DNA of 64,000 nt from Desulfosporosinus hippei DSM 8344 (GCF_900100785.1 NZ_FNCP01000013.1:62001-126000), one strand, 5' to 3'. Positions 36,188-44,746 are shown, numbered from the stretch's first letter. Numbers and translations: made by a program. Notes: generated by a model not told the origin, from the letters alone.

Positions 36188-36457
36188 CTCTTAGGGAGGG
36201 ACAAAGTTAAAAAGTTATATTGCTATTGGGTCAATTATTGATCCTATTTAACTTAACTGACTTAGTAGAGTTCAAACTTCATAGCCCCTTCCTGTATGAA
36301 ATGCTTGATTGATATCTGACGGTCTGGCATTTTTATTTTTTTATTCGGTAACTTCCAAGATTTAAAAGGATATCTAGGAAATATGTGGAAGCATACAATT
36401 AGGTCTTCGTTGGGTGGGAAATTGTTGTCGTGAAGATACCTAAGAAGGGATATTGAT

Positions 36458-36879
36458 GTGAAAAATAAAGAGCGAATCGTAACGCTGAGCAAAATCAGAT
36501 TAGTTTATCTAGCGATAATATCAAACTAAAGCAAGTAAACAGAGATTACGCCACCCAAGTGGCAGAATTGAAGGGTGAGATCGAAAAACTATTCGACTCT
36601 GATAAAATTGCGATGCGGGAATTACAGCGTGAAGGATTAACTGGACAACTGAAAGACATAGTTGCAGACCTTAAGAATCATAGCGAGTTGATTCCTTACA
36701 AGGGGCTTAAGGGTGGAACGATGGGATTTTATAATGACAATGACATATATGTCCTTACCAATAAGTGGGTATTGGCATATTTTGAAGATGGACATATTTC
36801 GGGATTCTTGTTATTAAGATACGACACAAATGAAGGAGCTATCTCATGGAAGGTAATTGATTCCTACCTAAATGTATAA
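36458..36879 (+). pseudogene. Small coiled-coil/immunity-like gene with probable frameshift
   Basis: GTG 36458 follows AAGAAGGGA and opens KNKERIVTLSKIR, but that frame closes soon. A second frame, open from about 36469 to TAA 36877, carries NAEQNQISLSSDNIKLKQVN, then an acidic helix RDYATQVAELKGEIEKLFDS and a small strand-rich domain (GLKGGTMGFYNDNDIYVLTN; ISGFLLLRYDTNEGAISWKV). The second frame has no site of its own at GTG 36559. A one-base indel near 36480 would join the two. If not, translation begins at GTG 36559 (106 residues). Confidence 0.45.
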
Positions 36880-36898
36880 GGGTATTAGGAGAATTTAA

Positions 36899-37099
36899 GT
36901 GTATACACGCAAGCAAATTATGAACGCCATTGAAAACTGTTTAGATGAAAGTGAAAGCAAAATAATTAAGACAAGATTCGGAATAGAAGACGGCCTAACA
37001 GTCCGTTTAAATGAGATTGAGATCAAGCTTGGAGTAAAAAAAGAACAGGTTCGTGAAATTGAAAAGAAGGTGCTCAAGTATCTTAAGAAACACTGTTAA
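36899..37099 (+). CDS. Stand-alone sigma-70 region 4-like protein
   Basis: 66 residues from GTG 36899 (GGAG 7 nt upstream). The sequence follows sigma region 4.1-4.2: ESKIIKTRFGIEDGLTVRLN, then EIEIKLGVKKEQVREIEKKV and LKYLKK. This is the helix-turn-helix that reads the -35 box. There is no region 2, so it cannot act as a full sigma factor. It could be an anti- or co-sigma-type regulator that redirects RNA polymerase, as phage and mobile-element proteins of this size sometimes do. It sits inside the array whose genes share the dispersed motif. Confidence 0.75.
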   Translation: MYTRKQIMNAIENCLDESESKIIKTRFGIEDGLTVRLNEIEIKLGVKKEQVREIEKKVLKYLKKHC

Positions 37100-37153
37100 A
37101 CTTATCACCATCTGATATCTCCATAGATAAACCTACAAGATGATGATGTTGAA

Positions 37154-37193
37154 CCGATCCTATAGTTAGGACCTTTAGAAGGATTATGCATGT
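37154..37193 (+). repeat. Dispersed motif copy
   Basis: CCGATCCTATAGTTAGGACC then TTTAGAAGGATTATGCATGT; it begins CCGATCC like the 34969 copy and ends GGATTATG like the reference copies. Confidence 0.5.
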
Positions 37194-37212
37194 AACATAG
37201 GGGAGTGGATTA

Positions 37213-37281
37213 GTGGAGTTGGAATTGATAGTAGGTTTAGTTCTTTTTGTTTTGGCAAGAGGATTCATTATGATTTCTTAA
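37213..37281 (+). CDS. 22-residue hydrophobic peptide (tentative)
   Basis: GTG 37213 with GGGGAG eight nt upstream; the product is ELELIVGLVLFVLARGFIM plus two residues, a single membrane segment. Too short to be sure; its position after a motif copy is the main support. Confidence 0.28.
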   Translation: MELELIVGLVLFVLARGFIMIS

Positions 37282-37397
37282 GTGTATATATAAGAAGCAG
37301 AATGCTGAAGACATTAAATAACCTAGCATTGGTTCAAATTGATAGACGAGGGTTACAGACTGTAACCCCAGGTTCGTTGTGTAAGGAGCGAAAATGT

Positions 37398-37949
37398 GTG
37401 AGTAAGAGGCTTTTGGTGTTTACAGCTATTGTTGTGTTTTTGGGTCTAGTAGGTGGAGGGTATTATTTTAGTGTGAACAAGGGTGCAGAAACTGTGGAAC
37501 AGGCAATCGAACAGAGCGGTCGACATGTAAGTGAAATGATTCATCAAGAAAGAATTAAGGGTGGTATAGTCGTTTTTTATAAACATAATGTCGGTGATGG
37601 ATATACTGTTAACTCGGGTTATGTGAAAGAAGGATTATTTGGATGGAAATGGGTCTCGGGCGGGGGCTTTTCAGGATATTCTGGGCAATACTTTCAAAGT
37701 ATATCTGGAACGCCCTTTCCCATGATTTTTGGAGAAATCAAAAGTCAAGGAATTGATCAAGTTAGATTAAATGATAAGGAACATAAAGTGACCAAGGTTG
37801 CCAAAGTTGTTGGCACTAATATCAATAGGGTTTGGTTTATGTTTCTTAATAAGACGGATGGACCCGAATTTGACATAGTAAGTTTATCTAGCACAGGTGA
37901 AGTTTTGGAGTCTAAAAGTATTAATATCATTTCAAACACAAACTTCTGA
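37398..37949 (+). CDS. Membrane-anchored extracytoplasmic protein
   Basis: 183 residues from GTG 37398 (AAGGAG 9 nt upstream). An N-terminal segment KRLLVFTAIVVFLGLVGGGY anchors or exports it. The mature part is strand- and glycine-rich (GGIVVFYKHNVGDGYTVNSG; FGWKWVSGGGFSGYSGQYF; VWFMFLNKTDG). A palindrome GGTTACAG-A-CTGTAACC (37351-37367) lies 30 nt upstream of the start and may be an operator. No family recognised, although small exported proteins of this style are common in Bacillus. Confidence 0.62.
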   Translation: MSKRLLVFTAIVVFLGLVGGGYYFSVNKGAETVEQAIEQSGRHVSEMIHQERIKGGIVVFYKHNVGDGYTVNSGYVKEGLFGWKWVSGGGFSGYSGQYFQSISGTPFPMIFGEIKSQGIDQVRLNDKEHKVTKVAKVVGTNINRVWFMFLNKTDGPEFDIVSLSSTGEVLESKSINIISNTNF

Positions 37950-37976
37950 GACTGTAAATGAAAGGAGCCTGTTAAT

Positions 37977-38180
37977 ATGAACAGGTTTATAACTTCGATA
38001 TTAGGATATGTTAAATTCTTCTTAATATTTTTGGCGTTAATTTTTTTATCTGATCAGTTGTGGAATTGGTTTGAAGGCGATTCGCTCTTACGGAATGCAG
38101 TTGCAGTAACAATAGCAATCATGTTGGGCGATTTAGGTAGATTGTTATTCAAAAGGTTTACGCAAAGAAAAGAAAGATGA
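37977..38180 (+). CDS. Small two-TM membrane protein
   Basis: 67 residues with AAAGGAG upstream of the ATG. Two hydrophobic segments (ILGYVKFFLIFLALIFLSDQ; AVAVTIAIMLGDLGRLLF) and a basic tail (KRFTQRKER). It starts 27 nt after the previous gene and is probably co-transcribed with it. Function unknown. Confidence 0.6.
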   Translation: MNRFITSILGYVKFFLIFLALIFLSDQLWNWFEGDSLLRNAVAVTIAIMLGDLGRLLFKRFTQRKER

Positions 38181-38298
38181 AAACTTTGAGTGCTTTAATC
38201 TGCTTTCTTAACTAAATCGATCTGGGGTCCTTGAGCCTACCAGGTATTTTCTTTACTGAGATTCAAAGGGATTATGTTTAAACACTATAGGGGGTTCT

Positions 38299-39225
38299 AT
38301 GAAGAGAAAAATATATAATCTTGAGTTTCCATGCAGGTGCACAGAAATAACAATCTTTGGATATAAATTCTATCGAGTTAAAGATTATGAGGAAAAAGTT
38401 AAAAGGTTACAGCATTTAGTCTCTCGCATATCTGAATATGAAATCAAGCAAAACACAGGTGGACACTCTTTTACTGCATACGTTGAACTTCCTGAACAAG
38501 AAAAGAATGCTATCTTTCAATGGGAGAATGAAAATAGTACTGCGCTTCAGGATGTTTTGTTACTTCTATCACTTTTTACAGGAAGAGAAGTTTTTGATGT
38601 CGATGAGGGATTTACAGAAGACAGTAATATCTCAATTATTGCGGACCCAAGATTAAATCATTATGGAGGAATATTGCGAACTTCTATACCTTATGAGAGC
38701 GGTTCCTATTCAGAAGATGCTCTGCTTTCCTATGATATCGGATTTGAAAAACAATTGAATAGGATTTATCAACTAGTAAGAACTGATGAATGGCAAGAGA
38801 ATTTTGAGAAAGGTTATTACTTAATACTTGCAAAGCAAGCTTTAAAACGTCAAATATTAGAGGCAACATTTATTCAGTGCTGGACAATTTGGGAACATCT
38901 ATTTGCTGTACATAACAGGAACCTGCTTTCGGATGAAGAAATCAGGCGAAAGAGTTCTATTGAGAAGATCTCGTTTCTATTTGGAAAATATTCTCTTGTA
39001 GTGGAAATCAGTAATACTACAAAGGACAGAATTAGGTCGTTATCTCAGATAAGAAACAAGTTAGTTCATTTTGGACGTTTCCCAGAAAGGAGTTTAGTTC
39101 ATGATGATGCCGATTTGTTTATTAGATTAACGGAATTTATAATAGCTAAGACATTAGACCTTTATCCATCAAATCTCTTCAATACTATCGAGAAATTAGA
39201 AAAGTTTTTAAGTATAAACAGATAG
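38299..39225 (+). CDS. HEPN-domain protein (ApeA-like candidate RNase)
   Basis: 308 residues, ATG with GGGGG upstream. The N-terminal half is an unrecognised strand-rich domain. The C-terminal half is helical and has the HEPN pattern: FIQCWTIWEHLFAVHNRN, then SLSQIRNKLVHFGRFPE with the Rx4-6H motif (Arg-Asn-Lys-Leu-Val-His near residues 252-257). HEPN RNases cut tRNA or mRNA and act in abortive infection (ApeA, RloC, LsoA) or toxin-antitoxin pairs. No partner minimal-nucleotidyltransferase gene is adjacent. A stand-alone ApeA-type role is an inference. A right half of the motif (AAAGGGATTATGTT) precedes it. Confidence 0.65.
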   Translation: MKRKIYNLEFPCRCTEITIFGYKFYRVKDYEEKVKRLQHLVSRISEYEIKQNTGGHSFTAYVELPEQEKNAIFQWENENSTALQDVLLLLSLFTGREVFDVDEGFTEDSNISIIADPRLNHYGGILRTSIPYESGSYSEDALLSYDIGFEKQLNRIYQLVRTDEWQENFEKGYYLILAKQALKRQILEATFIQCWTIWEHLFAVHNRNLLSDEEIRRKSSIEKISFLFGKYSLVVEISNTTKDRIRSLSQIRNKLVHFGRFPERSLVHDDADLFIRLTEFIIAKTLDLYPSNLFNTIEKLEKFLSINR

Positions 39226-39410
39226 AGAGCCTCATCTGTAGAAAATTTTGTATGGTACTACTGAATCATGCTGGATGCTAAATGAAATTGTTCGCGAAGA
39301 TCAAGCTGTCCTTATGGGTTCACTAAAAAGGTTTTTTAAGCACTTAACTCATTGTAAAATCTAAATTATAACGATTTACAAAGAAGACTTTGAGTGGGGG
39401 AATAGACTCG

Positions 39411-39668
39411 ATGAAAGATTTGGAAATGAATATTGGTATGAAATGTAGTGTCTGTGGGAATGACCAATTCTCAATTGTAGATGAGAGTATTGGAGATCTA
39501 TTGGACGCTCCTGATGAGACTAAAGTGAAGTGTTCTGATTGTGGTTTCGTTACTACTAAAGAGCAACTAATTGAAGATAACGGCTACATAATCAACGCTA
39601 ACATTGAAGATTTCAAAGAAGAGATTATGAAGCAAATAGAGAAAGAGTTAAAGAAAATGTTTAGATAG
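39411..39668 (+). CDS. Zinc-ribbon protein with helical tail
   Basis: 85 residues from ATG 39411 (GTGGGGG upstream). One zinc ribbon is clear: MKCSVCGNDQF, then VKCSDCGFVTTKEQL, 29 residues apart. A charged C-terminal helix follows (DFKEEIMKQIEKELKKMFR). Small ribbon proteins of this kind bind nucleic acid or partner proteins. The next gene starts 10 nt downstream, so they form an operon. Confidence 0.62.
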   Translation: MKDLEMNIGMKCSVCGNDQFSIVDESIGDLLDAPDETKVKCSDCGFVTTKEQLIEDNGYIINANIEDFKEEIMKQIEKELKKMFR

Positions 39669-39677
39669 GAGATTTTT

Positions 39678-40175
39678 ATGGATTTAGCCCGACTTTGGTT
39701 GCATTTTAATGAGTTCATCAATGACTTTGTTAAATACGGCATTCCCTTTGTAGCTCTGGGATTATCTATAGTCTCATTTAAAGATTCAAGAAAAGCAAAT
39801 AAGGTTAGAGATAGGCTCAGTGAGTTAGAAGAAAAAATAAAGAAGTACGAGTTAGAAGAAAAAGAAAAGGAACGTGAAGAGGCAACCAAGGCGTGTGTCG
39901 AAGCTCGCATTATTAAGATATCTAAAGGCAATTACAAAATGAAAGTATGGAACTCTGGTAAAGCTACTGCCTACAATGTTGACTTTACGATTCCCCAAGA
40001 ATGCAAAGGTATGATATGGAGAGACAAAGTACCCTATGAGTTTCTTGAATCAGGCAAAAACTTTGAGGAGCACGTTTTGGTTCATTTTGGTACTCCTGAG
40101 AAATTTAAACTTACTACTACTTGGACTGATGAACAGGGAACCTCTTATTCTAAGGAGCAAATACTAACAGTTTAA
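39678..40175 (+). CDS. Membrane-coiled-coil protein with Ig-like domain
   Basis: 165 residues. One N-terminal membrane segment (YGIPFVALGLSIVSF), a charged coiled coil (RLSELEEKIKKYELEEKEKE), then a beta domain with the line MKVWNSGKATAYNVDFTIP, a pattern of cytosolic or periplasmic Ig-like folds. GGAG precedes the ATG. It follows the zinc-ribbon gene by 10 nt. Function unknown. Confidence 0.62.
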   Translation: MDLARLWLHFNEFINDFVKYGIPFVALGLSIVSFKDSRKANKVRDRLSELEEKIKKYELEEKEKEREEATKACVEARIIKISKGNYKMKVWNSGKATAYNVDFTIPQECKGMIWRDKVPYEFLESGKNFEEHVLVHFGTPEKFKLTTTWTDEQGTSYSKEQILTV

Positions 40176-40222
40176 GTCACCTATTTAATACAGATTTATT
40201 ACAGTTCCTAACGAATCTGAGT

Positions 40223-40279
40223 CTGGGGACCACAAGCAAAGGTTGAGTTCGAGGCTCAACCTTTGCTTGTGGTCCCCAG
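40223..40279. repeat. 25-bp perfect palindrome
   Basis: The left arm starts CTGGGGACCACAAGCAAAGG and ends TTGAG; the right arm is its exact complement. The centre is seven nt (TTCGAGG). There is no T-run, and the arms are GC-rich compared with the surroundings. This is far stronger than a normal terminator stem and looks like a mobile palindromic unit or an extruding cruciform. Confidence 0.7.
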
Positions 40280-40417
40280 AAATACGGTTGCCTAATTGCT
40301 AAACGTAAAGGTTTGAATAGCTAATTATGGCTAAACAGTCTACAGAACCTTTATCAAGCAATGTATTTAATAGAGACATGAAGTATTCTCCAAACGAATA
40401 GCGGGTACTCTCAATAT

Positions 40418-40570
40418 ATGAAGATTGACGAACGTTCATCTTTGAAATCCGCAGTTCAAGATTTTATTGAGGGGAGTGCTAGTACTGTTTCGGGGAATCT
40501 TGCCCAATATTTAGGTCCAATCTATGAGTCGAAAAAGGAGCTAGGATATGTTAAGCAGATTGTTTGGTAA
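40418..40570 (+). CDS. 50-residue ORF overlapping the next gene (tentative)
   Basis: ATG 40418 to TAA 40568; the product starts MKIDERSSLKSAVQDFIEGS and has ASTVSGNLAQYLGPIYESKK. The sequence is protein-like, but no binding site is visible and it overlaps the next gene by 23 nt. A 24-codon frame just upstream (starting MAKQSTEPLS) may be part of the same broken gene. Confidence 0.33.
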   Translation: MKIDERSSLKSAVQDFIEGSASTVSGNLAQYLGPIYESKKELGYVKQIVW

Positions 40571-41144
40571 AGAAAAAAGTGAGGTTAAACTGGAAGACCA
40601 AATAAAGAACCTTAAAAACATCGGGCTTGAATTATCTCCAGGATTTACAATTGAGCATCTTCTTAAGGAGTTTGATCGTAAGGAATTTGAAAAAGACCCT
40701 TACAAACTGCTACTAGCAGTAATGGGAGGAGAGGTCGAATTAGAAGACCAGAGTTCGGTTCCTCTATCGAATAAGGTATGGCATTTTGATACTGAATGTA
40801 TTGAAGATCGTGGAGATTATGTCAGAATTGCAAATCGTCTATGTGACTTATCTCAAGGTTTATTACAAATTACAAACCTTAAGGATTTTGTTGATATAGA
40901 TAATAGGCAAGCTTGGATTTCGTTTAGTCTTGACGGGCAGGAGTATAAATGGGATCTGAAAATAGAGAATGACTGGGTTGATCCTGGCATATTTAGTAAA
41001 TTCGCAGAATTATTAAATACTAAATCTAAAACTCAAAGGTTTATTATCATGGTGTTAGGTCAAGACTGCATAATTGCATTAGCTGAACATGATCAGTTAC
41101 AAAAGTTGAACCAGCTACGAGGATTAGATTTTGATTACTTATAG
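40548..41144 (+). CDS. Hypothetical soluble protein, immunity-like
   Basis: 198 residues; AAAGGAGC lies upstream of the ATG. Two halves: a charged helical start (EVKLEDQIKNLKNIGLELSP) and a strand-rich core (KVWHFDTECIEDRGDYVRIA; QAWISFSLDGQEYKWDLKIE), ending in a helix. The 'W.F..E....GDYV.I..RL..L..G......' pattern is seen in small proteins next to polymorphic toxins, but I cannot name the family. No partner toxin is present. Confidence 0.58.
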   Translation: MLSRLFGKEKSEVKLEDQIKNLKNIGLELSPGFTIEHLLKEFDRKEFEKDPYKLLLAVMGGEVELEDQSSVPLSNKVWHFDTECIEDRGDYVRIANRLCDLSQGLLQITNLKDFVDIDNRQAWISFSLDGQEYKWDLKIENDWVDPGIFSKFAELLNTKSKTQRFIIMVLGQDCIIALAEHDQLQKLNQLRGLDFDYL

Positions 41145-41401
41145 TAAGTCTTTGGGGCCGACTAAACTTAGGTGAAGGTCTTAACTGCATAATATGCCCT
41201 AATACCCCGACCTCGCTTAATAGACAGGAAGTAAGGTGATGGTTTGTTCTGTAGGGAGCATGACCCCATCTCTTAACAAGTATTCCAGTAACTTTTCTAA
41301 TATAAAGGTATCGTGATTACGGGAACTCCCAGGACAAACTATAAGCGCGTCGGGTTGATTTTAAACCCTTGCCCCGATATTTATCTTTCAAGGAGGTTCT
41401 A

Positions 41402-42016
41402 ATGAGTAATTTTCAATTGGTCAGAGGATGTAAAGCGCCAGATTTAACAGGAATACATGAAGCATATTCGATTAGCACAGGAAAAGGATTTCAATACTTT
41501 GAAATTAATGTCAGTGCAGAAAACATAGATCGGGTCTTTAGAGAGCTGACGAAGGAAGTTGTAGAACCAGCTTTTTTATTGCTGGAACATGGTACGAATC
41601 GATTTGTAGAAGATGAGCTTAGAAAAATTGATACAGACCCGTTTCATAAAGATGTACATTATATGGATGGACTTACATACAAATACCTAATGGAATTGTT
41701 TGATGCGTATGGAGAACTGCTAATTAATGATGGAGGGAGTTCTTTTGGATTTGGTTCACATAAAGGAATTGATGAAGTTTTCGTTACGAAATACAAAATA
41801 TTTAATATATACACTAATGACCCTGTAAAATATGAGAATAAGCTTATCAAATTAGGTTTTAGTAAAGTAGAAAAACTTAAAACCGTTTGGGAAACGTTTA
41901 CTCCTGAAACTCCTGGAGAGTGTGAAACAATAGAAATTAATGGTCTTGATGTTTATGGATTAGTTGAGCATCTAAGTACAAATGGGATGTACTTAGCAGA
42001 AAGACGAGAGGATTAA
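41402..42016 (+). CDS. Hypothetical soluble protein
   Basis: 204 residues from ATG 41402, with AAGGAGG 7 nt upstream. Acidic, mixed alpha/beta (FEINVSAENIDRVFRELTKE; LLNDGGSSFGFGSHKG-like centre with the turn DGGSSFGFGSHKGIDEVFV). Resembles small immunity proteins in style only. A single-gene unit of the array. Confidence 0.58.
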   Translation: MSNFQLVRGCKAPDLTGIHEAYSISTGKGFQYFEINVSAENIDRVFRELTKEVVEPAFLLLEHGTNRFVEDELRKIDTDPFHKDVHYMDGLTYKYLMELFDAYGELLINDGGSSFGFGSHKGIDEVFVTKYKIFNIYTNDPVKYENKLIKLGFSKVEKLKTVWETFTPETPGECETIEINGLDVYGLVEHLSTNGMYLAERRED

Positions 42017-42101
42017 GTTACTTTAACGGTTTACTTATGAGAAATTGAGGGGTCATATTATTTGGCTCAATAATCCTTAAAAGCAACTGAAGGAATTGTT
42101 A

Positions 42102-42308
42102 GTGAAAGTAGGTTTTAAGAATACTGAGCAAGATCCCAGGATTATTTGGAGAGTGTTTAAGGAGTTTTTTGTGAAGAAGTATAATAAAAGGGTTTGGACG
42201 CCTAAGGCACCTGCATATTGTGAGGGTGAAGAAGAAATGGAATCTCATTTTTGTCTAGCTCATTACCTAATTGACAGCACCATAAAATATCTGCGTCAGC
42301 TTAACTAA
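42102..42308 (+). CDS. Small hypothetical protein
   Basis: 68 residues from GTG 42102 (GAAGGA 9 nt upstream; TTG 42096 is also in frame). Basic and aromatic (KVGFKNTEQDPRIIWRVFKE; FFVKKYNKRVWTPKAPAYCE). No family recognised. Confidence 0.48.
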   Translation: MKVGFKNTEQDPRIIWRVFKEFFVKKYNKRVWTPKAPAYCEGEEEMESHFCLAHYLIDSTIKYLRQLN

Positions 42309-42429
42309 ATAAACCCATAACAATACTATCATTTCTGGCCGTAAACAAGGCGTATCGTCCGTTGAAAATATCAAGAGGGACTTGTAATGGACTATGAAAA
42401 TTCACTAACAAAACTCTGGAGGCGAGCCA

Positions 42430-42663
42430 ATGGGCTTTTATTGGGTAGGATTCATCTTTTGGACACTGATAGGATTTGCACTATTGCTATCTGTTTACGG
42501 ACTTTGTAAAAAGTCTTCTAAGGCACTAATTATTAGTGGGATAGCGTTTATACTACCAATGCTCTATTTCGGCGGTGCTGAAAATTGGTATAGATTGCTC
42601 GCATTCATACCTTTGATTCCGTTCGTACTCGCATATTACACAAACAAAAGAGTCCAAAGATGA
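42430..42663 (+). CDS. Small three-TM membrane protein
   Basis: 77 residues, ATG with TGGAGGCG upstream. Hydrophobic segments YWVGFIFWTLIGFALLLSVY, KALIISGIAFILPMLYFGG and LLAFIPLIPFVLAYYT with a basic tail. Ends at a terminator that closes the array. Function unknown. Confidence 0.6.
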   Translation: MGFYWVGFIFWTLIGFALLLSVYGLCKKSSKALIISGIAFILPMLYFGGAENWYRLLAFIPLIPFVLAYYTNKRVQR

Positions 42664-42687
42664 AGACCTATAATAGGGTCTTTTTTG
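42663..42687 (+). terminator. Terminator at the end of the small-gene array
   Basis: AAGACCTA/TAGGGTCTT stem with TAA loop, then TTTTGATT, overlapping the stop of the membrane protein gene. Confidence 0.7.
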
Positions 42688-42827
42688 ATTTCTAGTTAGA
42701 AGATGTAGATATAAGTCCCTGTTAGCTATAAGACCTTGAACGATAATATGTACTCACCATTGTCCGACCAACTCGAACAGTTTTCCTGCATACAGCCCCT
42801 TGCCAAAACTCTATAATAGGATAAACA

Positions 42828-43184
42828 GTGGGGAGGCGAAGCAAAAAGTTGGATAGAAGAGACCTGGAAAGTATTGAGGAAGCTATCTTCAAGGAATCTC
42901 TGGAGCATAATTTGAACATCAAGGATTTAGGAAAACTGTATGCCATGCTGATTCGAATGAGAGTACAGATTTTAGATATAACTGAAGAAAATTTAATACT
43001 ACAAGAAGTGGGTGAGATGTGGTTTAGAATAACGGAGAGTATTCTGAATGTGAGAATAATGATTAAAGAAAAGATCGGTATGGATGTTAGCCAGGATGTT
43101 GAGGAAATGAAGAAACTTTGTGAAAGCAGATGTAATAGTGAAGGGCCTAAGACGATTTCAGCACTTAGAAGCAAAGAGACTTGA
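42828..43184 (+). CDS. Helical hypothetical protein
   Basis: 118 residues from GTG 42828; GGGGAGG lies just inside, so TTG 42849 may be the true start. The whole protein is predicted helical and charged (DRRDLESIEEAIFKESLEHN; LKITEENLILQEV-like), without membrane segments. No family recognised. It lies about 260 bp before the paired HTH genes and may be a regulator of the element. Confidence 0.5.
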   Translation: MGRRSKKLDRRDLESIEEAIFKESLEHNLNIKDLGKLYAMLIRMRVQILDITEENLILQEVGEMWFRITESILNVRIMIKEKIGMDVSQDVEEMKKLCESRCNSEGPKTISALRSKET

Positions 43185-43444
43185 GAATAATCAACATATA
43201 GAGAAAAGAAAGAATGGGGATTGAGGATTGAAGGTCTGCATCGCTCAGCTATTTGTGAACTGATAGTGTTATTGACTAGAAATTTATAGCTTAAACCATA
43301 TAAGAAAAAATGCTATATGCTATTTGTTATAAATTTTTAATAAAAATCTATAATATAGAAATTATCGCTTTTATAGATAATTTTAGTATGTAAACCATAT
43401 TCGAAAAGATATGAATAAACAAAACGAAAGGAGGAAAATGTAGT

Positions 43445-43774
43445 ATGAAAAGAATTGAGGGAATTCTTTATTACTCTTTGCGGGAAATCGCCCTTATTGT
43501 CAATAAGGATTACCAGACCATACTTCGTTGGTTCAAGATTAGTCAGCAACAAAGGAAAGAGGGAAAAGAGGGGCTACTGCCGATAGCGACTGTAATTGGT
43601 AAGGGTCATTATTACTCAGATACTGAGGTCAGGCATATCAAAGAAAAAGTCAGATGTTTCAAGCGCGGGACGTTCCAGGAGTTCAACCATAAGAAGACAA
43701 CGTATGAAAAGCTTAAGGATGAGAATGAAAGACTGAAGGGAAAAATTCAAAAGCTAGAAACGGGGGTGAGATAA
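43445..43774 (+). CDS. MerR/excisionase-type HTH protein 1
   Basis: 109 residues, ATG with GGAGG upstream. The winged HTH is visible in YSLREIALIVNKDYQTILRW, then GKGHYYSDTEVRHIKEK, typical of the MerR/Xis fold. A coiled coil closes it (KLKDENERLKGKIQKLETG). It overlaps the next HTH gene by one nt (TAATG), so the two are coupled. A role as excisionase or regulator of the element is likely but unproven. Confidence 0.65.
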   Translation: MKRIEGILYYSLREIALIVNKDYQTILRWFKISQQQRKEGKEGLLPIATVIGKGHYYSDTEVRHIKEKVRCFKRGTFQEFNHKKTTYEKLKDENERLKGKIQKLETGVR

Positions 43775-44091
43775 TGCGAGAATTTGATTCTCAAGTTATG
43801 TACACGGCTGGAGACGTGGCCTTACTTATAAATCGTAGTCGTCAAACTATCCTGGCGTGGGATGCTTTGAGCGATTTTTGGGAACAGGAACATGGCGTAA
43901 GGTTTACACCAAAGCCCGTCAGAGACAATGGACAACGACTTTATTCTAAGACACAAGTAAGAGAAATAAAGAAATTTGTTGATTCCAAGAAAAGTGGGAT
44001 CATGGCAAAGGCAAAAAGGGAAATGGAGGAAAAGAAAAAGGGAAAAATGAGTAAGGAGAATAAACAAAACTGGGCGCTAGATAGGAAATAA
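43774..44091 (+). CDS. MerR/excisionase-type HTH protein 2
   Basis: 105 residues, start coupled to the upstream HTH gene. MYTAGDVALLINRSRQTILA, then GQRLYSKTQVREIKKFVDSK, shows the same fold as its neighbour, so they are distant paralogues. The C terminus is highly basic (KAKREMEEKKKGKMSKENK). Tandem MerR-like genes of this size are found in mobile elements. Confidence 0.65.
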   Translation: MREFDSQVMYTAGDVALLINRSRQTILAWDALSDFWEQEHGVRFTPKPVRDNGQRLYSKTQVREIKKFVDSKKSGIMAKAKREMEEKKKGKMSKENKQNWALDRK

Positions 44092-44545
44092 TTTCGTAGA
44101 AAGTTTATATCCTTAAGTAGTAATAGCCCGATAACTTGTTAAGACTAAATTTATATAAGAAATAGTCCCATATATATAAGTATATAAATGTTCTATGCAT
44201 AAACCTATTCAGATTGTATCGATAGATTATATACAAGATATTGAAGTTATGCATATGCTTTTCTAAGTCAACGAGAAACGGGAAATGTAATATATGTATA
44301 AGATATAGATAAGTTATAGGTGAGTTGTTGATAAGATACAGATAATGTATCGACAAGTTATGTAATATATAATTGCACATACTGTTTAACATTATTTGCT
44401 TAGACAAGACGAGAAGCAAAATAGAATAGTTGAAAATACCATGATATTAGATAGTTTGAATTTATATTTATAATTATATAAGTGTGTTTTAACTAAAATT
44501 ATAAAAACAAAATTTATATAAAAACAAAATAATATAAAAAAACTA

Positions 44546-44574
44546 TTGACAATATGAAACAAAAGTGGCATAGT
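44546..44574 (+). promoter_or_regulatory. Promoter for the homing-repeat protein gene
   Basis: Perfect TTGACA (44546-44551), a 17-nt spacer and CATAGT at 44569-44574; the transcript would carry a leader of about 300 nt. Confidence 0.65.
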
Positions 44575-44746
44575 ATTATTTAAAGGACAAGAACCTAGGT
44601 TAGAAGCAAGAAATTAAGAATTAGAAGATGGGTTAAGGCCCTAAGCCGTTCTTATCCCCTAAATTTAATATTTTATTTATTTATTTATTTCTGAGTTGCG
44701 AAGCATTTTATCGCCGAAAGACATTTTACTTAGGAAAATCCAAATT

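Noticed and set aside
36196-36250. Short frame after GGGAGGG near 36196 starting with TTA
   Set aside because: Only about 14 codons and no usable start codon; too little to call a gene.
29489-37193. Integron with attC sites
   Set aside because: The motif lacks the paired RYYYAAC/GTTRRRY ends and strong hairpin of attC, and there is no IntI-type integrase; only a cassette-like layout remains.
44105-44419. 104-codon minus-strand frame
   Set aside because: Low-complexity Tyr/Leu/Ile composition produced by AT-rich repeats, with no binding site.
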